This document shows, piece by piece, positions 1 to 8,493 of a stretch of DNA of 64,000 bases. The notes beneath the pieces were generated by a model, which did not search any database, had not been told where the DNA came from, and saw only the letters and a program-made list of their open reading frames with translations. The stretch's first letter is position 1, and the number at the start of each line of letters is the position of its first letter. The translations under genes and the position numbers were made by a program. Source of the stretch: Fibrobacter succinogenes (GTDB lineage Bacteria > Fibrobacterota > Fibrobacteria > Fibrobacterales > Fibrobacteraceae); NCBI GenBank assembly GCA_902762305.1, contig CACWNW010000009.1:1-64000 (forward strand). The letters run 5' to 3'.

Positions 1-99
1 CTTGGGCTTGGACTTATCGGTGCCCGTCTTGAAAGTCTGATGTTCTTCCCAGTAGGCCTGCCACTTGGTTTCGATCTCTTGCGGATTGTACTTTGCCAT
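1..99 (-). CDS. leuS: Leucyl-tRNA synthetase, N-terminal fragment (cut by window edge)
   Basis: The first 33 codons read leftward off the window from ATG at 99-97. The peptide begins [20 protein letters not shown], the typical LeuRS opening (YNP..IE.KWQ.YWE). LeuRS charges tRNA-Leu in the cytoplasm. Only the N-terminus is visible, so the HIGH and KMSKS motifs cannot be checked. An AAGGA-like ribosome site lies about 10 nt upstream. The lipoprotein gene at 156-599 is upstream on the same strand with a 56-nt gap, so the two could be co-transcribed. Confidence 0.9.
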   Translation of the reverse strand, partial: MAKYNPQEIETKWQAYWEEHQTFKTGTDKSKPK

Positions 100-155
100 G
101 ATTATAGTCCTTTTTTTCGGGCTATAATTTAGAAAATATTTCTCATGGCATTATC

Positions 156-599
156 TTACATTCTCGTCCACTTACCAGAAGAGCATGTAAAACGGCAAGT
201 CATGGTATTAACATCCTGCGTTCTGGATTCCAGCGGCAAAAGTCCCTTCGTAGAATCAATCTTCCCTTCGACACTGTTGGTGCACGCAGCTTCCGGAGCG
301 AGGCAATCGACCCGTTTCCATTCACCATTTTCACATTTGAAATAAGCGTAATCAGAGTCAGAGCCGTCTGAATACAGATACTTTAGGTACTGCCCTTCAA
401 TAATTTTATCACAGGTCATGTATTTTTTGAGACCCTCAGTGCTGGCAGAAGAACCCAAATCACCAGAAGAGGAACTTGCCGAAGCAAAGAGATCATCTTC
501 AGCCGCGAAGCCAAGATTATTATTAGAAGAATGATCGCAGGCCGTCAAGGTCAGCGACAGTCCAAAAGCTGCCACACCAGCAACCTTGAAGAAAACCAT
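156..599 (-). CDS. Small secreted lipoprotein with Cys/Trp repeat modules
   Basis: 147 residues beginning MVFFKVAGVAAFGLSLTLTAC; LTAC is a lipobox, so the mature protein should be lipidated at Cys21. The rest is Ser-rich, then two modules of the form aromatic-x-Lys-Cys-x-x-Gly-x-Trp (YFKCENGEWKRV and FTCSSGKWTRM). The same module recurs in the larger lipoprotein next door, so the two are paralogues of an uncharacterised Fibrobacter surface family. The start is odd: this ATG has no Shine-Dalgarno and only one charged residue before the hydrophobic stretch, while a strong GGGAGG site sits ahead of an out-of-frame ATG at 619, joined through a run of six A. Function unknown. Confidence 0.7.
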   Translation of the reverse strand: MVFFKVAGVAAFGLSLTLTACDHSSNNNLGFAAEDDLFASASSSSGDLGSSASTEGLKKYMTCDKIIEGQYLKYLYSDGSDSDYAYFKCENGEWKRVDCLAPEAACTNSVEGKIDSTKGLLPLESRTQDVNTMTCRFTCSSGKWTRM

Positions 600-636
600 T
601 TTTTAGGAACGTCAAACATAGCTCACCTCCCGATTA

Positions 637-661
637 TAAAGAAAGCCCCGCAATGCGGGGC
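637..661 (-). terminator. Rho-independent terminator of the 695-2152 lipoprotein gene
   Basis: GCCCCGCA/TGCGGGGC hairpin at 645-661. On the minus strand it is followed by a T-rich run (TTTCTTTATAAT). It lies 34 nt past the stop codon of the upstream minus-strand gene. Confidence 0.8.
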
Positions 662-694
662 CAGCTACAAAGGAATCTCGTTTTAAGGCTACTT

Positions 695-2152
695 CTATTC
701 CGTGCGGCCGAAATCGTAACCCACGCGCTCGTCCTCACATTCATAATATGTACTGATATACCCCCCTCTATTTTCTTCATGTAAAGTCACCTTCTTACGT
801 TTGAAGATTCTCCCCGGTTCATACGAATCCGACTTTGATCTCCATTCGGCACCTTCTGATTCAGGCGTACATTCAGGTTTAGGCGGATACTTCTCATATT
901 CTTCTGTTTCCAGCGTCCAAGTACTGTCTTCACCATACAGATAATAATTTTGGCTCAAGCAGAAATACGTTCCATAATAGGAAGCAGAAGGTTCATCATT
1001 GAAACAGTTTTCCAGCAAGCCGCCGACACGGTCTCCCACAGAAGCCTCGGACGGCAAATCCAGCACATCGTATTCCTCGTCGGTCAGCCCCTCTTTACGC
1101 GGGTCCGTATATTGACGCGGGACAAGATGAGCTGGTTTCCACTCTCCATACATACAGGTATAATATTCATCGCCACGTTTTTTATACAGAAACGGTTCAT
1201 AATCCTTACTCGGGCAGTAGCCGAATTCAGGGTCAACCCTAGACGGAATCCAATCGTCTGAGTAATAGTAATAGGTATACACATCCGGTTCCACCAATTC
1301 GCTTATAATCCAAGAGGACCTTTCTATCGCATTTTTATCCGGTTTGAACGAGCAGGTATCACCATCAGACACGTCTCCCGTAGTACAATAGTATTCAAGA
1401 TCGTTTATATGATTCCACTCGCCATTGGAGCACTTGAAATATAGCGTAACCGCATCCGGCTCCGCGCCAAAAACGAATTTTTCCTTCGCCCCTTCATTTT
1501 CGGCGGTACATTCCTTGGGCATCTGGAAACCGGGACCATATTTCCATTTCATCCCTTCTGTAGACATCATGAGGGTCAAGAAGTCTTCCCAAACGCCGTC
1601 AGCCGTATAAATGAGGTAAGCACGAGAAGCAGAGTAAACCGGAATTTCACAAATGGTCCCCACAGTTTTTTCCCTCGCATTACAACGATCCCGAGCGTCA
1701 GCTTCCTTCCAGGCACCGTTGCCTTCATACACATAATACTTCCACACGCCATCGCCAGAGTTCATCCAACTGGACGTTCCGACTTTTACTTTGCAAATAT
1801 CGCCTACCTTGACTCCATCCGTGTTGCAGTTTACGCTTGCGTCCACTTCGTACCAGACGCCCCGCTTGCATTTGTAGTAGTACGTCTCATAGCCGTACTT
1901 GCCATTTCCGCCTTTTAGCGAATCAATGCGGCCTTCATTTCCGGAACCGCATACCGGGAAATTCTCCAGTTTATCTAATTCCTCATCATAAAAACTTAAA
2001 TGTTTTTCATTTACCGGATATTTGTCGAAAACAGCCTTACTGCTGGCTCCGACCACAACGTCGCAAGCGGTCAGAGAAAATGCCAGCCCGAAGGTCGCCG
2101 CACAGGCCGTTCCGAGCGAGAATGAATGTTTTTTTGCCAAGAATCCCGACAT
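695..2152 (-). CDS. Large repeat-containing lipoprotein
   Basis: 485 residues from ATG at 2152, chosen because AGGAGGGG lies 4-5 nt upstream; an in-frame TTG 33 nt earlier has no such site. The signal peptide ends in the lipobox SLTAC, so the mature protein is anchored by lipid. The body is a string of about seven modules of 50-60 residues, each ending in a Tyr/Phe-rich strand with x-Cys-x-x-Gly-x-Trp (YYKCKRGVWYEV, YFKCSNGEWNHI, YYTCMYGEWKPA), some with an extra Cys pair. It resembles the smaller lipoprotein downstream. No enzymatic motif is visible; a cell-surface binding role is only a guess. Confidence 0.75.
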   Translation of the reverse strand: MSGFLAKKHSFSLGTACAATFGLAFSLTACDVVVGASSKAVFDKYPVNEKHLSFYDEELDKLENFPVCGSGNEGRIDSLKGGNGKYGYETYYYKCKRGVWYEVDASVNCNTDGVKVGDICKVKVGTSSWMNSGDGVWKYYVYEGNGAWKEADARDRCNAREKTVGTICEIPVYSASRAYLIYTADGVWEDFLTLMMSTEGMKWKYGPGFQMPKECTAENEGAKEKFVFGAEPDAVTLYFKCSNGEWNHINDLEYYCTTGDVSDGDTCSFKPDKNAIERSSWIISELVEPDVYTYYYYSDDWIPSRVDPEFGYCPSKDYEPFLYKKRGDEYYTCMYGEWKPAHLVPRQYTDPRKEGLTDEEYDVLDLPSEASVGDRVGGLLENCFNDEPSASYYGTYFCLSQNYYLYGEDSTWTLETEEYEKYPPKPECTPESEGAEWRSKSDSYEPGRIFKRKKVTLHEENRGGYISTYYECEDERVGYDFGRTE

Positions 2153-2335
2153 AACGCCCCTCCTACAAACGCGTTTATGCTTCAAGAAACAACTTTCTTA
2201 TGGGTAAAGCCCTCATTTTGGTAATTAAAATACCTAATTCGAATAAAGGAAGGCAACAAAGCTGCATGTTTGTAAGAAAAATATGCGAAAACACGGCCGA
2301 TTTTGCATTTTCCACTTGCTCTTCGCGCTATTTTT

Positions 2336-2341
2336 TATAAA
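2336..2341 (+). promoter_or_regulatory. -10-like element for a leaderless start
   Basis: TATAAA ends 9 nt before the ATG at 2350, and no Shine-Dalgarno is present. A start site about 7 nt after the hexamer would give a leader of 0-2 nt. Confidence 0.5.
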
Positions 2342-2349
2342 TTCAAGAT

Positions 2350-3402
2350 ATGAAACTGCTTAGGGTACTTACCGCCATCATCTTTTCGGGGATAGTCTGC
2401 TCCGCCTTCGCGCAGGACGAATACCCCGCAGAAGTCGACTCCGCATGGATTGCCTCCCAGAACGGGGGCAGCACAGAACTGAACGACGGGAACAACGAAG
2501 AGGCTCCCGCCTGCATCGGCGACGGCTGTAACGGGACAGAAACCGCAACGACCGCCTCTACCGCACCAGAACAGGACACGACCGCCAAGGCCGAGACTGT
2601 CACTGCCGCCAAAGGGAAAAAAGCCGAAGACGACAGCGACGAAGAAGACTGCACCCCGGCAGACTCGCTCCTTCCCGAATGCAAGGACGACCAGCCCGCC
2701 AGCAGGTACGACGACGATGACGACGATACCTACGACCGCTACGCCAACGAAAACGCCGACATCAGCCGTGCAAGCCGCGAAGGCTTCTCCAACGGATTTA
2801 CGCTCGGTTTCCGGTTTGGCGGTGGCTTCAACGCCTTCTTCCTTGGCGAAAGAACGGAAAACTGGAGACTCGGATACGAGGCCTCGGCCGGAATTGTCGC
2901 ACAGACAAAAATCGGGATTCCCGAACTGTCCATCTCCGTCGGGCTCCAGTTCAGCTACTTCCGCTACCGCTACGAGGCCAACGACGACTTTGAATACGAC
3001 GACTACAGCGAGAAGGACGAAGCCCAGCTCAACGTGATCCTTTTCGAAGTCCCCGCCATAGTGAAGTACACTCTCGAAAGCAACGACATCACCGTCGGCG
3101 CCGGGCTCAACCTGGGAATCAAGCTCGCCGGGTCATCCAATTTCGACCAAACTATCAGTACCAGTACGACCACGGAACACATCTCGTCAAAGGACGACCC
3201 GCTCCCCACGGAAGGTGTCGAGCTCAGCGGCATTGTCGAATTTGGCTACCTCGTGAACCGGAATTTCTCCGTAGACCTGCGGCTCCTGCAGCGATTCACG
3301 AACCTCCTGAACAACGACGTGGTTGAAGTCTCCGAAATCGACCTCAAGAAGGCTGCGCTGTACGGTTTCCACGTGACAATCGGCCTCTCGCTGTACCTGT
3401 AG
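2350..3402 (+). CDS. Outer-membrane beta-barrel protein with acidic N-terminal linker
   Basis: 350 residues. The signal peptide MKLLRVLTAIIFSGIVCSAFA is followed by QDEYP, a typical signal peptidase I site. Residues 25-135 are low-complexity, Ala/Glu/Asp-rich with a run of Asp, probably disordered. From about residue 140 the sequence alternates aromatic/hydrophobic and polar residues (FTLGFRFGGGFNAFFLG, YFRYRYEAND) and ends in a strand closing with YL, as expected for an 8-10-strand OmpA/PorT-like barrel. The next gene is a paralogue with matching barrel blocks (GLGLNLGLKLTGSSEFNQ versus GAGLNLGIKLAGSSNFDQ), so this is a tandem duplication. Ligand unknown. Confidence 0.75.
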   Translation: MKLLRVLTAIIFSGIVCSAFAQDEYPAEVDSAWIASQNGGSTELNDGNNEEAPACIGDGCNGTETATTASTAPEQDTTAKAETVTAAKGKKAEDDSDEEDCTPADSLLPECKDDQPASRYDDDDDDTYDRYANENADISRASREGFSNGFTLGFRFGGGFNAFFLGERTENWRLGYEASAGIVAQTKIGIPELSISVGLQFSYFRYRYEANDDFEYDDYSEKDEAQLNVILFEVPAIVKYTLESNDITVGAGLNLGIKLAGSSNFDQTISTSTTTEHISSKDDPLPTEGVELSGIVEFGYLVNRNFSVDLRLLQRFTNLLNNDVVEVSEIDLKKAALYGFHVTIGLSLYL

Positions 3403-3449
3403 TTCAAAAAAGCCGAAAAACGGCATAAAAAGTCCCGCAAATCAGGTAA

Positions 3450-3488
3450 AAATATATTTGCCCCATCCTTTTTGCGGCAAATATATTT
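3450..3488. repeat. Perfect inverted repeat between two barrel genes
   Basis: Arms AAATATATTTGCC (3450-3462) and its exact complement (3476-3488) flank a 13-nt loop. It lies 31 nt upstream of the -10 element of the second barrel gene. There is no T-run after it, so an operator or mRNA 3'-end stabiliser fits better than an intrinsic terminator. Confidence 0.6.
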
Positions 3489-3519
3489 ATAATAAGAAAG
3501 GTGTTTAACTTTCTTTTGT

Positions 3520-3525
3520 TATAAT
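3520..3525 (+). promoter_or_regulatory. Consensus -10 element (TATAAT) for a leaderless start
   Basis: TATAAT ends 7 nt before the ATG at 3532, so transcription would start at or next to the A of the start codon. No ribosome-binding site is visible and no clear -35 hexamer is seen. Confidence 0.6.
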
Positions 3526-3531
3526 TCAAAC

Positions 3532-4359
3532 ATGAACCTGAGAATTGTACCCTTCATGGCCGCGGCCCTGCTCGCCGCATCAGTGCCTTCCCTCGCAGAC
3601 GAGTTTGACGATTTCGACAACGACGAAACGACCTACTCTACCGACAATGGCAATGCGGCGGAGTATGATGGTTCGGCAGCGAGCGAGTTTGCCGACGATG
3701 CGGAGTACGCAGCCGAATACGCCCAGTACAAGAAGGAAAAGACTTCCAAAGCCGAAATCAACAGGCAGCGTACCGAAGGGTTCGCCCGTACTATCCTGCT
3801 CGGCGTACACGGAAGCGCAGGTACCAACACGTTCATCGGGCACGAGACCGGAGGCTGGGGGCTCGGGTACCAGGGTTCTGCGGGCTTGCTGATGCAGCTG
3901 CCGCTCGGGGTCAAGAACCTGAACATCGTTCCCGAGGTGCTGTTTGCCTACCGCCATTACCGCTACGCGACCGACACGGACTTCGGCAAGGACGACGCGA
4001 CCGTCGATATCATGATGTTCGAAATCCCGCTCGTCGTGCGCTACACGTTCGTCGACTATAATATTTTCCTGGGCCTTGGCCTGAACCTCGGCCTCAAACT
4101 TACCGGTTCTTCGGAATTCAACCAGGATGTAGGCGAAACCATCACCCGCAGCAACACCATCCCGACGACAAGCTTCGAAATGGGCGCGGCACTGGATCTC
4201 GGCTACATGGTGACCCGCTGGGTGCAAATGAACATCCGCATCGTGCAGGGCTTCACGAACCTCCTGGACAAGATCCTTATCTCGGGCGGCGAAACCGCGT
4301 TCAGGGAATCGAACTTCCTTACGACCTACGTCACCCTGGGCTTCGCGGTCCTGTTCTAG
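3532..4359 (+). CDS. Outer-membrane beta-barrel protein, paralogue of the preceding gene
   Basis: 275 residues with signal peptide MNLRIVPFMAAALLAASVPSLA and a mature start DEFDDF. A short acidic/Tyr-rich linker (to about residue 80) precedes a beta-barrel of alternating strands (GWGLGYQGSAGLLMQLPLG, YRHYRYATDTDF, VVRYTFVDYNIFLGLGLNL) ending FAVLF. The barrel can be aligned throughout with the upstream gene at 2350-3402; the main difference is a much shorter linker here. It has its own promoter and is followed by a strong terminator. Likely an outer-membrane porin-like or structural protein; substrate unknown. Confidence 0.75.
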   Translation: MNLRIVPFMAAALLAASVPSLADEFDDFDNDETTYSTDNGNAAEYDGSAASEFADDAEYAAEYAQYKKEKTSKAEINRQRTEGFARTILLGVHGSAGTNTFIGHETGGWGLGYQGSAGLLMQLPLGVKNLNIVPEVLFAYRHYRYATDTDFGKDDATVDIMMFEIPLVVRYTFVDYNIFLGLGLNLGLKLTGSSEFNQDVGETITRSNTIPTTSFEMGAALDLGYMVTRWVQMNIRIVQGFTNLLDKILISGGETAFRESNFLTTYVTLGFAVLF

Positions 4360-4386
4360 CTAGTCGCTAGTTATTGATTATTAGAA

Positions 4387-4411
4387 AAAGCGGGTTCAAG
4401 CCCGCTTTTTT
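4387..4411 (+). terminator. Rho-independent terminator after the barrel pair
   Basis: AAAGCGGG-TTCAAG-CCCGCTTTTTTAT forms a hairpin with a T-run 28 nt past the stop codon at 4359. A-runs on the left arm could let it work in both directions. Confidence 0.85.
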
Positions 4412-4419
4412 ATTGCCAG

Positions 4420-4539
4420 TGGACACGCTTGTGCCTGCGGCACCGCGGTGTGACGGAATCGTCATGCCGAAGTCGAGCCGATGGCGAGACAAGGGCATCC
4501 ATGGACACTCTTGTGCCTGTGGCACTGCGGTGTGACGGA
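4420..4539. repeat. Imperfect 38-bp direct repeat in intergenic DNA
   Basis: Copies at 4420-4457 and 4502-4539 share the frame TGGACAC.CTTGTGCCTG.GGCAC.GCGGTGTGACGGA with three differences. They fill most of the gap between the convergent barrel and spermidine-synthase-like genes. No gene is seen here. Confidence 0.7.
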
Positions 4540-4557
4540 GGGTTGTGTGACGCGGGC

Positions 4558-7500
4558 TTATTTCCGGATAGAACCGCGGCGGAGCTTCACGATTTCGCGT
4601 TCGATGAGGAACTTCTCCACTGGGAAGAAGCTTTCGTGGTTCTTGATGGCATCCTGGTAGAGGGCGTTCGCGAGCTCGGGTTCACCCGCAAGGAGCGAGA
4701 CAAGCAGAACGTTCCTAAGGAAGAACTCGTCCATTTCCTTGATTTCGTACTTCTCGTAGAAATCCGCCACGAGGCGCGCCGCCGTCGGGTAGTCCTTGAC
4801 GCGGGCGACTTCGAGGATGTTGAACTCGTCGGTGAACGAGGCCGGGAAGGCGCCCATTTCCACGAGGTCGCGGACGCGATTGTACACCTCGTTGCTATCG
4901 CGCGCCTCCATCGGCACCCCGCGGATCCATTCTATATATTCCATGCGGAACTTGATCCATTCCGGCGAACGTTCCGCCACCATGAAGTGCAGTGCGGGTT
5001 TTGTCGTGTCGACAACCGCAACGCTGTCGGCAGCGGAATCAGCCGGAGCGAGGGCCGCTTCCTGGGCCTGTGCAGCCTGCCTAGCCGCATTCGCGGCAAC
5101 CGCGGAATCGACCTGTGACTGCACCTTGTCGAGGTAGGCCAGCAGGCCGAGCTTCTTGTACGGGTCGATGCCCGCCTGCATCATCTGCTTCACGCGGAAC
5201 GGGCGGCGGAGTTCATTCTCGGCGGAATCGAGGTATTCGGGCCAGCACACTTCGCAGCTGTCGAACACCTGCACGATATGCGCCTGCGAATGCACAAAGC
5301 GCGCCTCTTCGGCCTTGTTGTCCACGATAGGCGTGAAGATGCTGTTCGGGGCCACGCCGTCCAGGAGCGACTTCACCATCTTGGAGGTGAACAGGAAGTT
5401 CTGCTCGCCGAAGAATTCCGGGTCGCGATGGATGCGCTTGAATTCCTTCACGAGAACAGAGTCGGTACTGAATCGCCCGATGCCCTTCTGGTATACGGGT
5501 TCGTCGCTCGCGATGATGATGATGTCCGGTTCCTCGGGCGCCTTGTAGAGGCTCACGTACGGGAACGCGACATCGAGCGCCTTCAAGATGTTGAGGAACA
5601 GCTGGTCGTTGAACTCGTACGTCTGGATCCACTGCACCCAGAGTCCGCCCGGCTTGATGTAGCGGCGCATCTTGGTATAGAACTCGTGGCTGAACAGGCT
5701 CGCCACGCCGGAGACCCACGGGTTAGAAGGCACGCTGATCATCAGGTCGTACTTGCGGCGGTTCGTGAGGAAGAACGTCTGCGCGTCATCGATGTAGATA
5801 TGGATACGCGGGTCGTCGTAACCGCGGGAGTTCCACGGGTAGAAGCCCTTCGCCAGGTCCATCATCTCCTGCTCGATTTCTACGCAGTCGAAATCCTTCA
5901 AAAGCGGGTCGGCGAGCAGGTAATGCGCCCCCATGCCGCTCCCGAATCCGACCATCGCGGCGTCGTAGGGTTCGGTCTTCATGGCCATCGGCATGAACGC
6001 GGTCGCGGCCTGCGTGAGCTCGTCGCCCTCGATGGGGTTCTCGCGGTTCTTGCCCAGGCTGGCATCCGCCTTGCCGTTCGTCTTGATATAGTAATGCACC
6101 TCGGATTCGTGGAAACTGATGGTAGCCGTCTTGCCGTCGCGCACTATGATTTTTTCATCCGGGTGGAGGTTCTTGTAGGCACGGAAGGCGCCCGAGGTAA
6201 TCAGGTGCGGGTCGAAACCTATAAAGATGGAAGGCAAAATCATGAAGGCGCATATCACGTAGAATGGCACGCTGTAGCGGAAGCGCTTGCGATAGATGAC
6301 AAGCAGCGCAAAGCCTATCGCGAAGTCGAGCACAGCAGCCAGCACGAGGGCGCCCTTGAGCTGCAACAGCGGGAGCAGCAGGAGACCGCCACCCGCGGAA
6401 CCGAGAATGGAGCCGACGGTGTTCCAGCCGTAGACCTTCCCGATGGGGGCCTCGCTCTTGAAGGCGCGCGTGAGGATAATCGTAATGAGCGGGAGCGTCA
6501 TGCCCGCAAAGAAGCTCGTGGGCACCATCCACAGCACGGAGAGCGCATACTTGAAGAGGCTCCAGCAGACATACCCGTCGTTCGTGGGGTTGAATATCTG
6601 GTTCGCCTCGTTCATCATGCCCCAGAAGGGCTTGTGGAAGTACAGCGTGCACAGCGCGAAGAACGCCATGAGGATTTGCGCCATCGAAAGAACGACGAGC
6701 GAGTCCTTCTTCAAAAGTTTGCCGCTCACGGCACTGCCTATGGCAAGCCCGAGGATGAACGCCGAAAGCATCTGGTCGAAGCTGTGGCTCGAAGAACCCA
6801 TCAACAGGCTGAGCAGGCGAATCCACACAATCTCGTAGATGAACGAGGTAAGGCCCGTAATGCCAGCAATCCAGAACCAAGTGGACTTCGGAGGCATCGC
6901 AAGTTTGTGTTCGGCCACGTAGTCCTCGTTCAGGGGAGCCTGTTCGGCGCCTTCACCCGCAGACGCCTGTTCCTCGTCGTCTTCGCGGGTGGGCGACGTC
7001 ATGAACCCGATAAAGCCGAACACCATCGCAAGCAAGAAGTTGATGGACGCCGCTACACACAAAGTAATATGATTTCCGAGTTCGGGAATGAGCATGTAGC
7101 TTGTCACCAGGATGCCGATGGCAGACCCGAGACTGTTCGTGAAATAGAGCATCGGGAGCGAAACTTCGGCGCCGCTCTTGCGCATGAGACCGGCGGCAAT
7201 GAAGGGGAACGTCATGCCCACCGCAATCGCAATCGGGAGCGTAGAACCCGTAGCCAGCACGACCTTCGCAACTTCGGCGCCGGTGAACCCGAGGCCCGCC
7301 ACCCAGTCACTATCGAAGAAGAAACCCGTAAGCAGGTTGTAAAGCGGGTGGTATGCCACACCGCCAATGCCGATGGCAAGTTCCACAGCGGCATACCCGA
7401 GCAGCGGCCGCTTGACCTTCTCGACCATCTTGCCCGCAACGAAGCTGCCGATGGCAAGGCCACCCATGTAGATGCAGAGCGTGAGCACCTGGCCGTAGCT

Positions 7501-7602
7501 GGAATGCCCGAGAAAGAGTTTGAGGTAGCGGGCCCACGAGCCTTCGTAAATGAGGCCCGCAAACCCGGAGAGGGCAAACAGGAAGTAGACCAAAGCGTTC
7601 AT
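4558..7602 (-). CDS. Polytopic membrane / spermidine-synthase-like fusion protein
   Basis: About 1014 residues from ATG at 7602 (MNALVYFLFALSGFAGLIYEG). Residues 1 to about 480 are an MFS-like block of roughly 12 membrane helices with two internally similar halves (SGFAGLIYEGSWARYLKLFLG and TSFIYEIVWIRLLSLLMGSSS). Residues about 530-750 are a Rossmann methyltransferase-like spermidine synthase domain: GFGSGMG near 550 for nucleotide binding, then VEIEQEMM, DDAQTF and the family signature PSNPWVSGVASLFS. The last 250 residues are helical with an Ala-rich linker near 820-850. Such fusions are widespread, but their product is generally unproven, so polyamine synthesis should not be assumed. A -10-like TATATT lies 8 nt upstream. 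Confidence 0.8.
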   Translation of the reverse strand: MNALVYFLFALSGFAGLIYEGSWARYLKLFLGHSSYGQVLTLCIYMGGLAIGSFVAGKMVEKVKRPLLGYAAVELAIGIGGVAYHPLYNLLTGFFFDSDWVAGLGFTGAEVAKVVLATGSTLPIAIAVGMTFPFIAAGLMRKSGAEVSLPMLYFTNSLGSAIGILVTSYMLIPELGNHITLCVAASINFLLAMVFGFIGFMTSPTREDDEEQASAGEGAEQAPLNEDYVAEHKLAMPPKSTWFWIAGITGLTSFIYEIVWIRLLSLLMGSSSHSFDQMLSAFILGLAIGSAVSGKLLKKDSLVVLSMAQILMAFFALCTLYFHKPFWGMMNEANQIFNPTNDGYVCWSLFKYALSVLWMVPTSFFAGMTLPLITIILTRAFKSEAPIGKVYGWNTVGSILGSAGGGLLLLPLLQLKGALVLAAVLDFAIGFALLVIYRKRFRYSVPFYVICAFMILPSIFIGFDPHLITSGAFRAYKNLHPDEKIIVRDGKTATISFHESEVHYYIKTNGKADASLGKNRENPIEGDELTQAATAFMPMAMKTEPYDAAMVGFGSGMGAHYLLADPLLKDFDCVEIEQEMMDLAKGFYPWNSRGYDDPRIHIYIDDAQTFFLTNRRKYDLMISVPSNPWVSGVASLFSHEFYTKMRRYIKPGGLWVQWIQTYEFNDQLFLNILKALDVAFPYVSLYKAPEEPDIIIIASDEPVYQKGIGRFSTDSVLVKEFKRIHRDPEFFGEQNFLFTSKMVKSLLDGVAPNSIFTPIVDNKAEEARFVHSQAHIVQVFDSCEVCWPEYLDSAENELRRPFRVKQMMQAGIDPYKKLGLLAYLDKVQSQVDSAVAANAARQAAQAQEAALAPADSAADSVAVVDTTKPALHFMVAERSPEWIKFRMEYIEWIRGVPMEARDSNEVYNRVRDLVEMGAFPASFTDEFNILEVARVKDYPTAARLVADFYEKYEIKEMDEFFLRNVLLVSLLAGEPELANALYQDAIKNHESFFPVEKFLIEREIVKLRRGSIRK

Positions 7603-7610
7603 AAACAAAC

Positions 7611-7616
7611 AATATA
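7611..7616 (-). promoter_or_regulatory. -10-like element for the spermidine-synthase-like fusion
   Basis: TATATT on the minus strand ends 9 nt before the ATG at 7602, with no Shine-Dalgarno; this supports a near-leaderless transcript and the choice of this start. Confidence 0.5.
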
Positions 7617-7691
7617 GCAAACGATTTCGTTTGTTCGCTTTTACATAGTTCCGATGCAATTAATGGCGCAGCAAAAGCCGCGCAGTCCCGC

Positions 7692-8063
7692 CTATTTCGC
7701 TTCGGGCTTCTTGGGGGCCTTATCGGCCTCGAGCTTGTCTTCGGCCTTCCACGGCGTAAGACCCACGACATTCTCCACGGGTACCGAGAACGCAATGCCC
7801 TGCCCCATGGTGTCAAGCCCTGCCTTCTGGTAGAGCGCATGCAGAACGGCATCCTTGATTTTCGCATCCACGAGAATCATCACGATTTCCTTCTCGGGCT
7901 GGATGGCGATATGGAAAAACGATTCCGCCTCCTTGTTCGCCGTACCGCGGGCATTCAGGATGGTACCGCCACGCGCCCCGGCATCCTTCGCCGCTTCCAT
8001 CACGGTCTCCGAAAAGCCGGTGTTCACAATGCAGAATATGACTTCGTGGTTGATAGCGCTCAT
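7692..8063 (-). CDS. PII-like signalling protein (second of a pair)
   Basis: 123 residues with a ferredoxin-like beta-alpha-beta pattern of the PII superfamily: EVIFCIVNTGFSETVMEAAKDAGARGGTIL, a flexible region, then KEIVMILVDAKIKDAVLHALYQK. The canonical T-loop tyrosine segment of GlnB is absent, so regulation by uridylylation is not supported. Its ATG overlaps the stop of the upstream PII-like gene by 4 nt, and both follow a DUF1538 membrane protein. The arrangement suggests the two PII-like proteins gate that membrane protein in response to a nucleotide or metabolite; this is inference from gene order. Confidence 0.75.
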   Translation of the reverse strand: MSAINHEVIFCIVNTGFSETVMEAAKDAGARGGTILNARGTANKEAESFFHIAIQPEKEIVMILVDAKIKDAVLHALYQKAGLDTMGQGIAFSVPVENVVGLTPWKAEDKLEADKAPKKPEAK

Positions 8064-8485
8064 GCCTCGTTCCTCCGTACCGCATCGCGGTTGTCGCTCA
8101 GGAAGTTGAAAATAGACTTGCCGATGATGCTCGCCATCGGGATAGTGTAGGCGATGCCCTTGCCGCCGACGATGGTATTAAACTTTTCCTCGATGCTGTC
8201 GAGGGCGGAACGGAGTTTGTCCTCGCCGATAATGCTGAAAATTACGGCGCGGTCCGAATCCGCGAGGCCCATCGCCGTTGCAATCTCGCGCGGCGCGGTT
8301 CCCTTCCCGAAAACCACCATCTGCATGTTCACGCCGAAGGACTGGATATGATCCATATAGAAATCGGCCTTCGCGCGGTTCACGATGGTCACGAGAATCT
8401 TGAGACGGTTCATGGTGACACGCGAACGCCCGTCCGCCTTCCCGTAAAGCCTTCTCGCAATGCCCGTCTTTTTTACTTCTGCCAT
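8060..8485 (-). CDS. PII-like signalling protein (first of a pair)
   Basis: 141 residues. After a basic N-terminal extension (MAEVKKTGIARRLYGKADG, residues 1-24) comes a PII-like core: LKILVTIVNRAKADFYMDHIQ, a loop with GKGTAPREIATAMGL, DRAVIFSIIGEDKLRSALDSIEEKF and a C-terminal GKGIAYTIPMASIIG. The GKGT..EI segment is typical of PII-like proteins next to DUF1538 and differs from GlnB/GlnK. It starts 8 nt after the DUF1538 gene and overlaps the next PII-like gene by 4 nt, so the three are one operon. Confidence 0.75.
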   Translation of the reverse strand: MAEVKKTGIARRLYGKADGRSRVTMNRLKILVTIVNRAKADFYMDHIQSFGVNMQMVVFGKGTAPREIATAMGLADSDRAVIFSIIGEDKLRSALDSIEEKFNTIVGGKGIAYTIPMASIIGKSIFNFLSDNRDAVRRNEA

Positions 8486-8493
8486 ATTCCAAC

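Noticed and set aside
5278-7617. A 779-residue plus-strand open frame
   Set aside because: It is antisense to the membrane/spermidine-synthase fusion. The His/Arg/Glu-rich translation has no domain and arises from GC-biased third positions.
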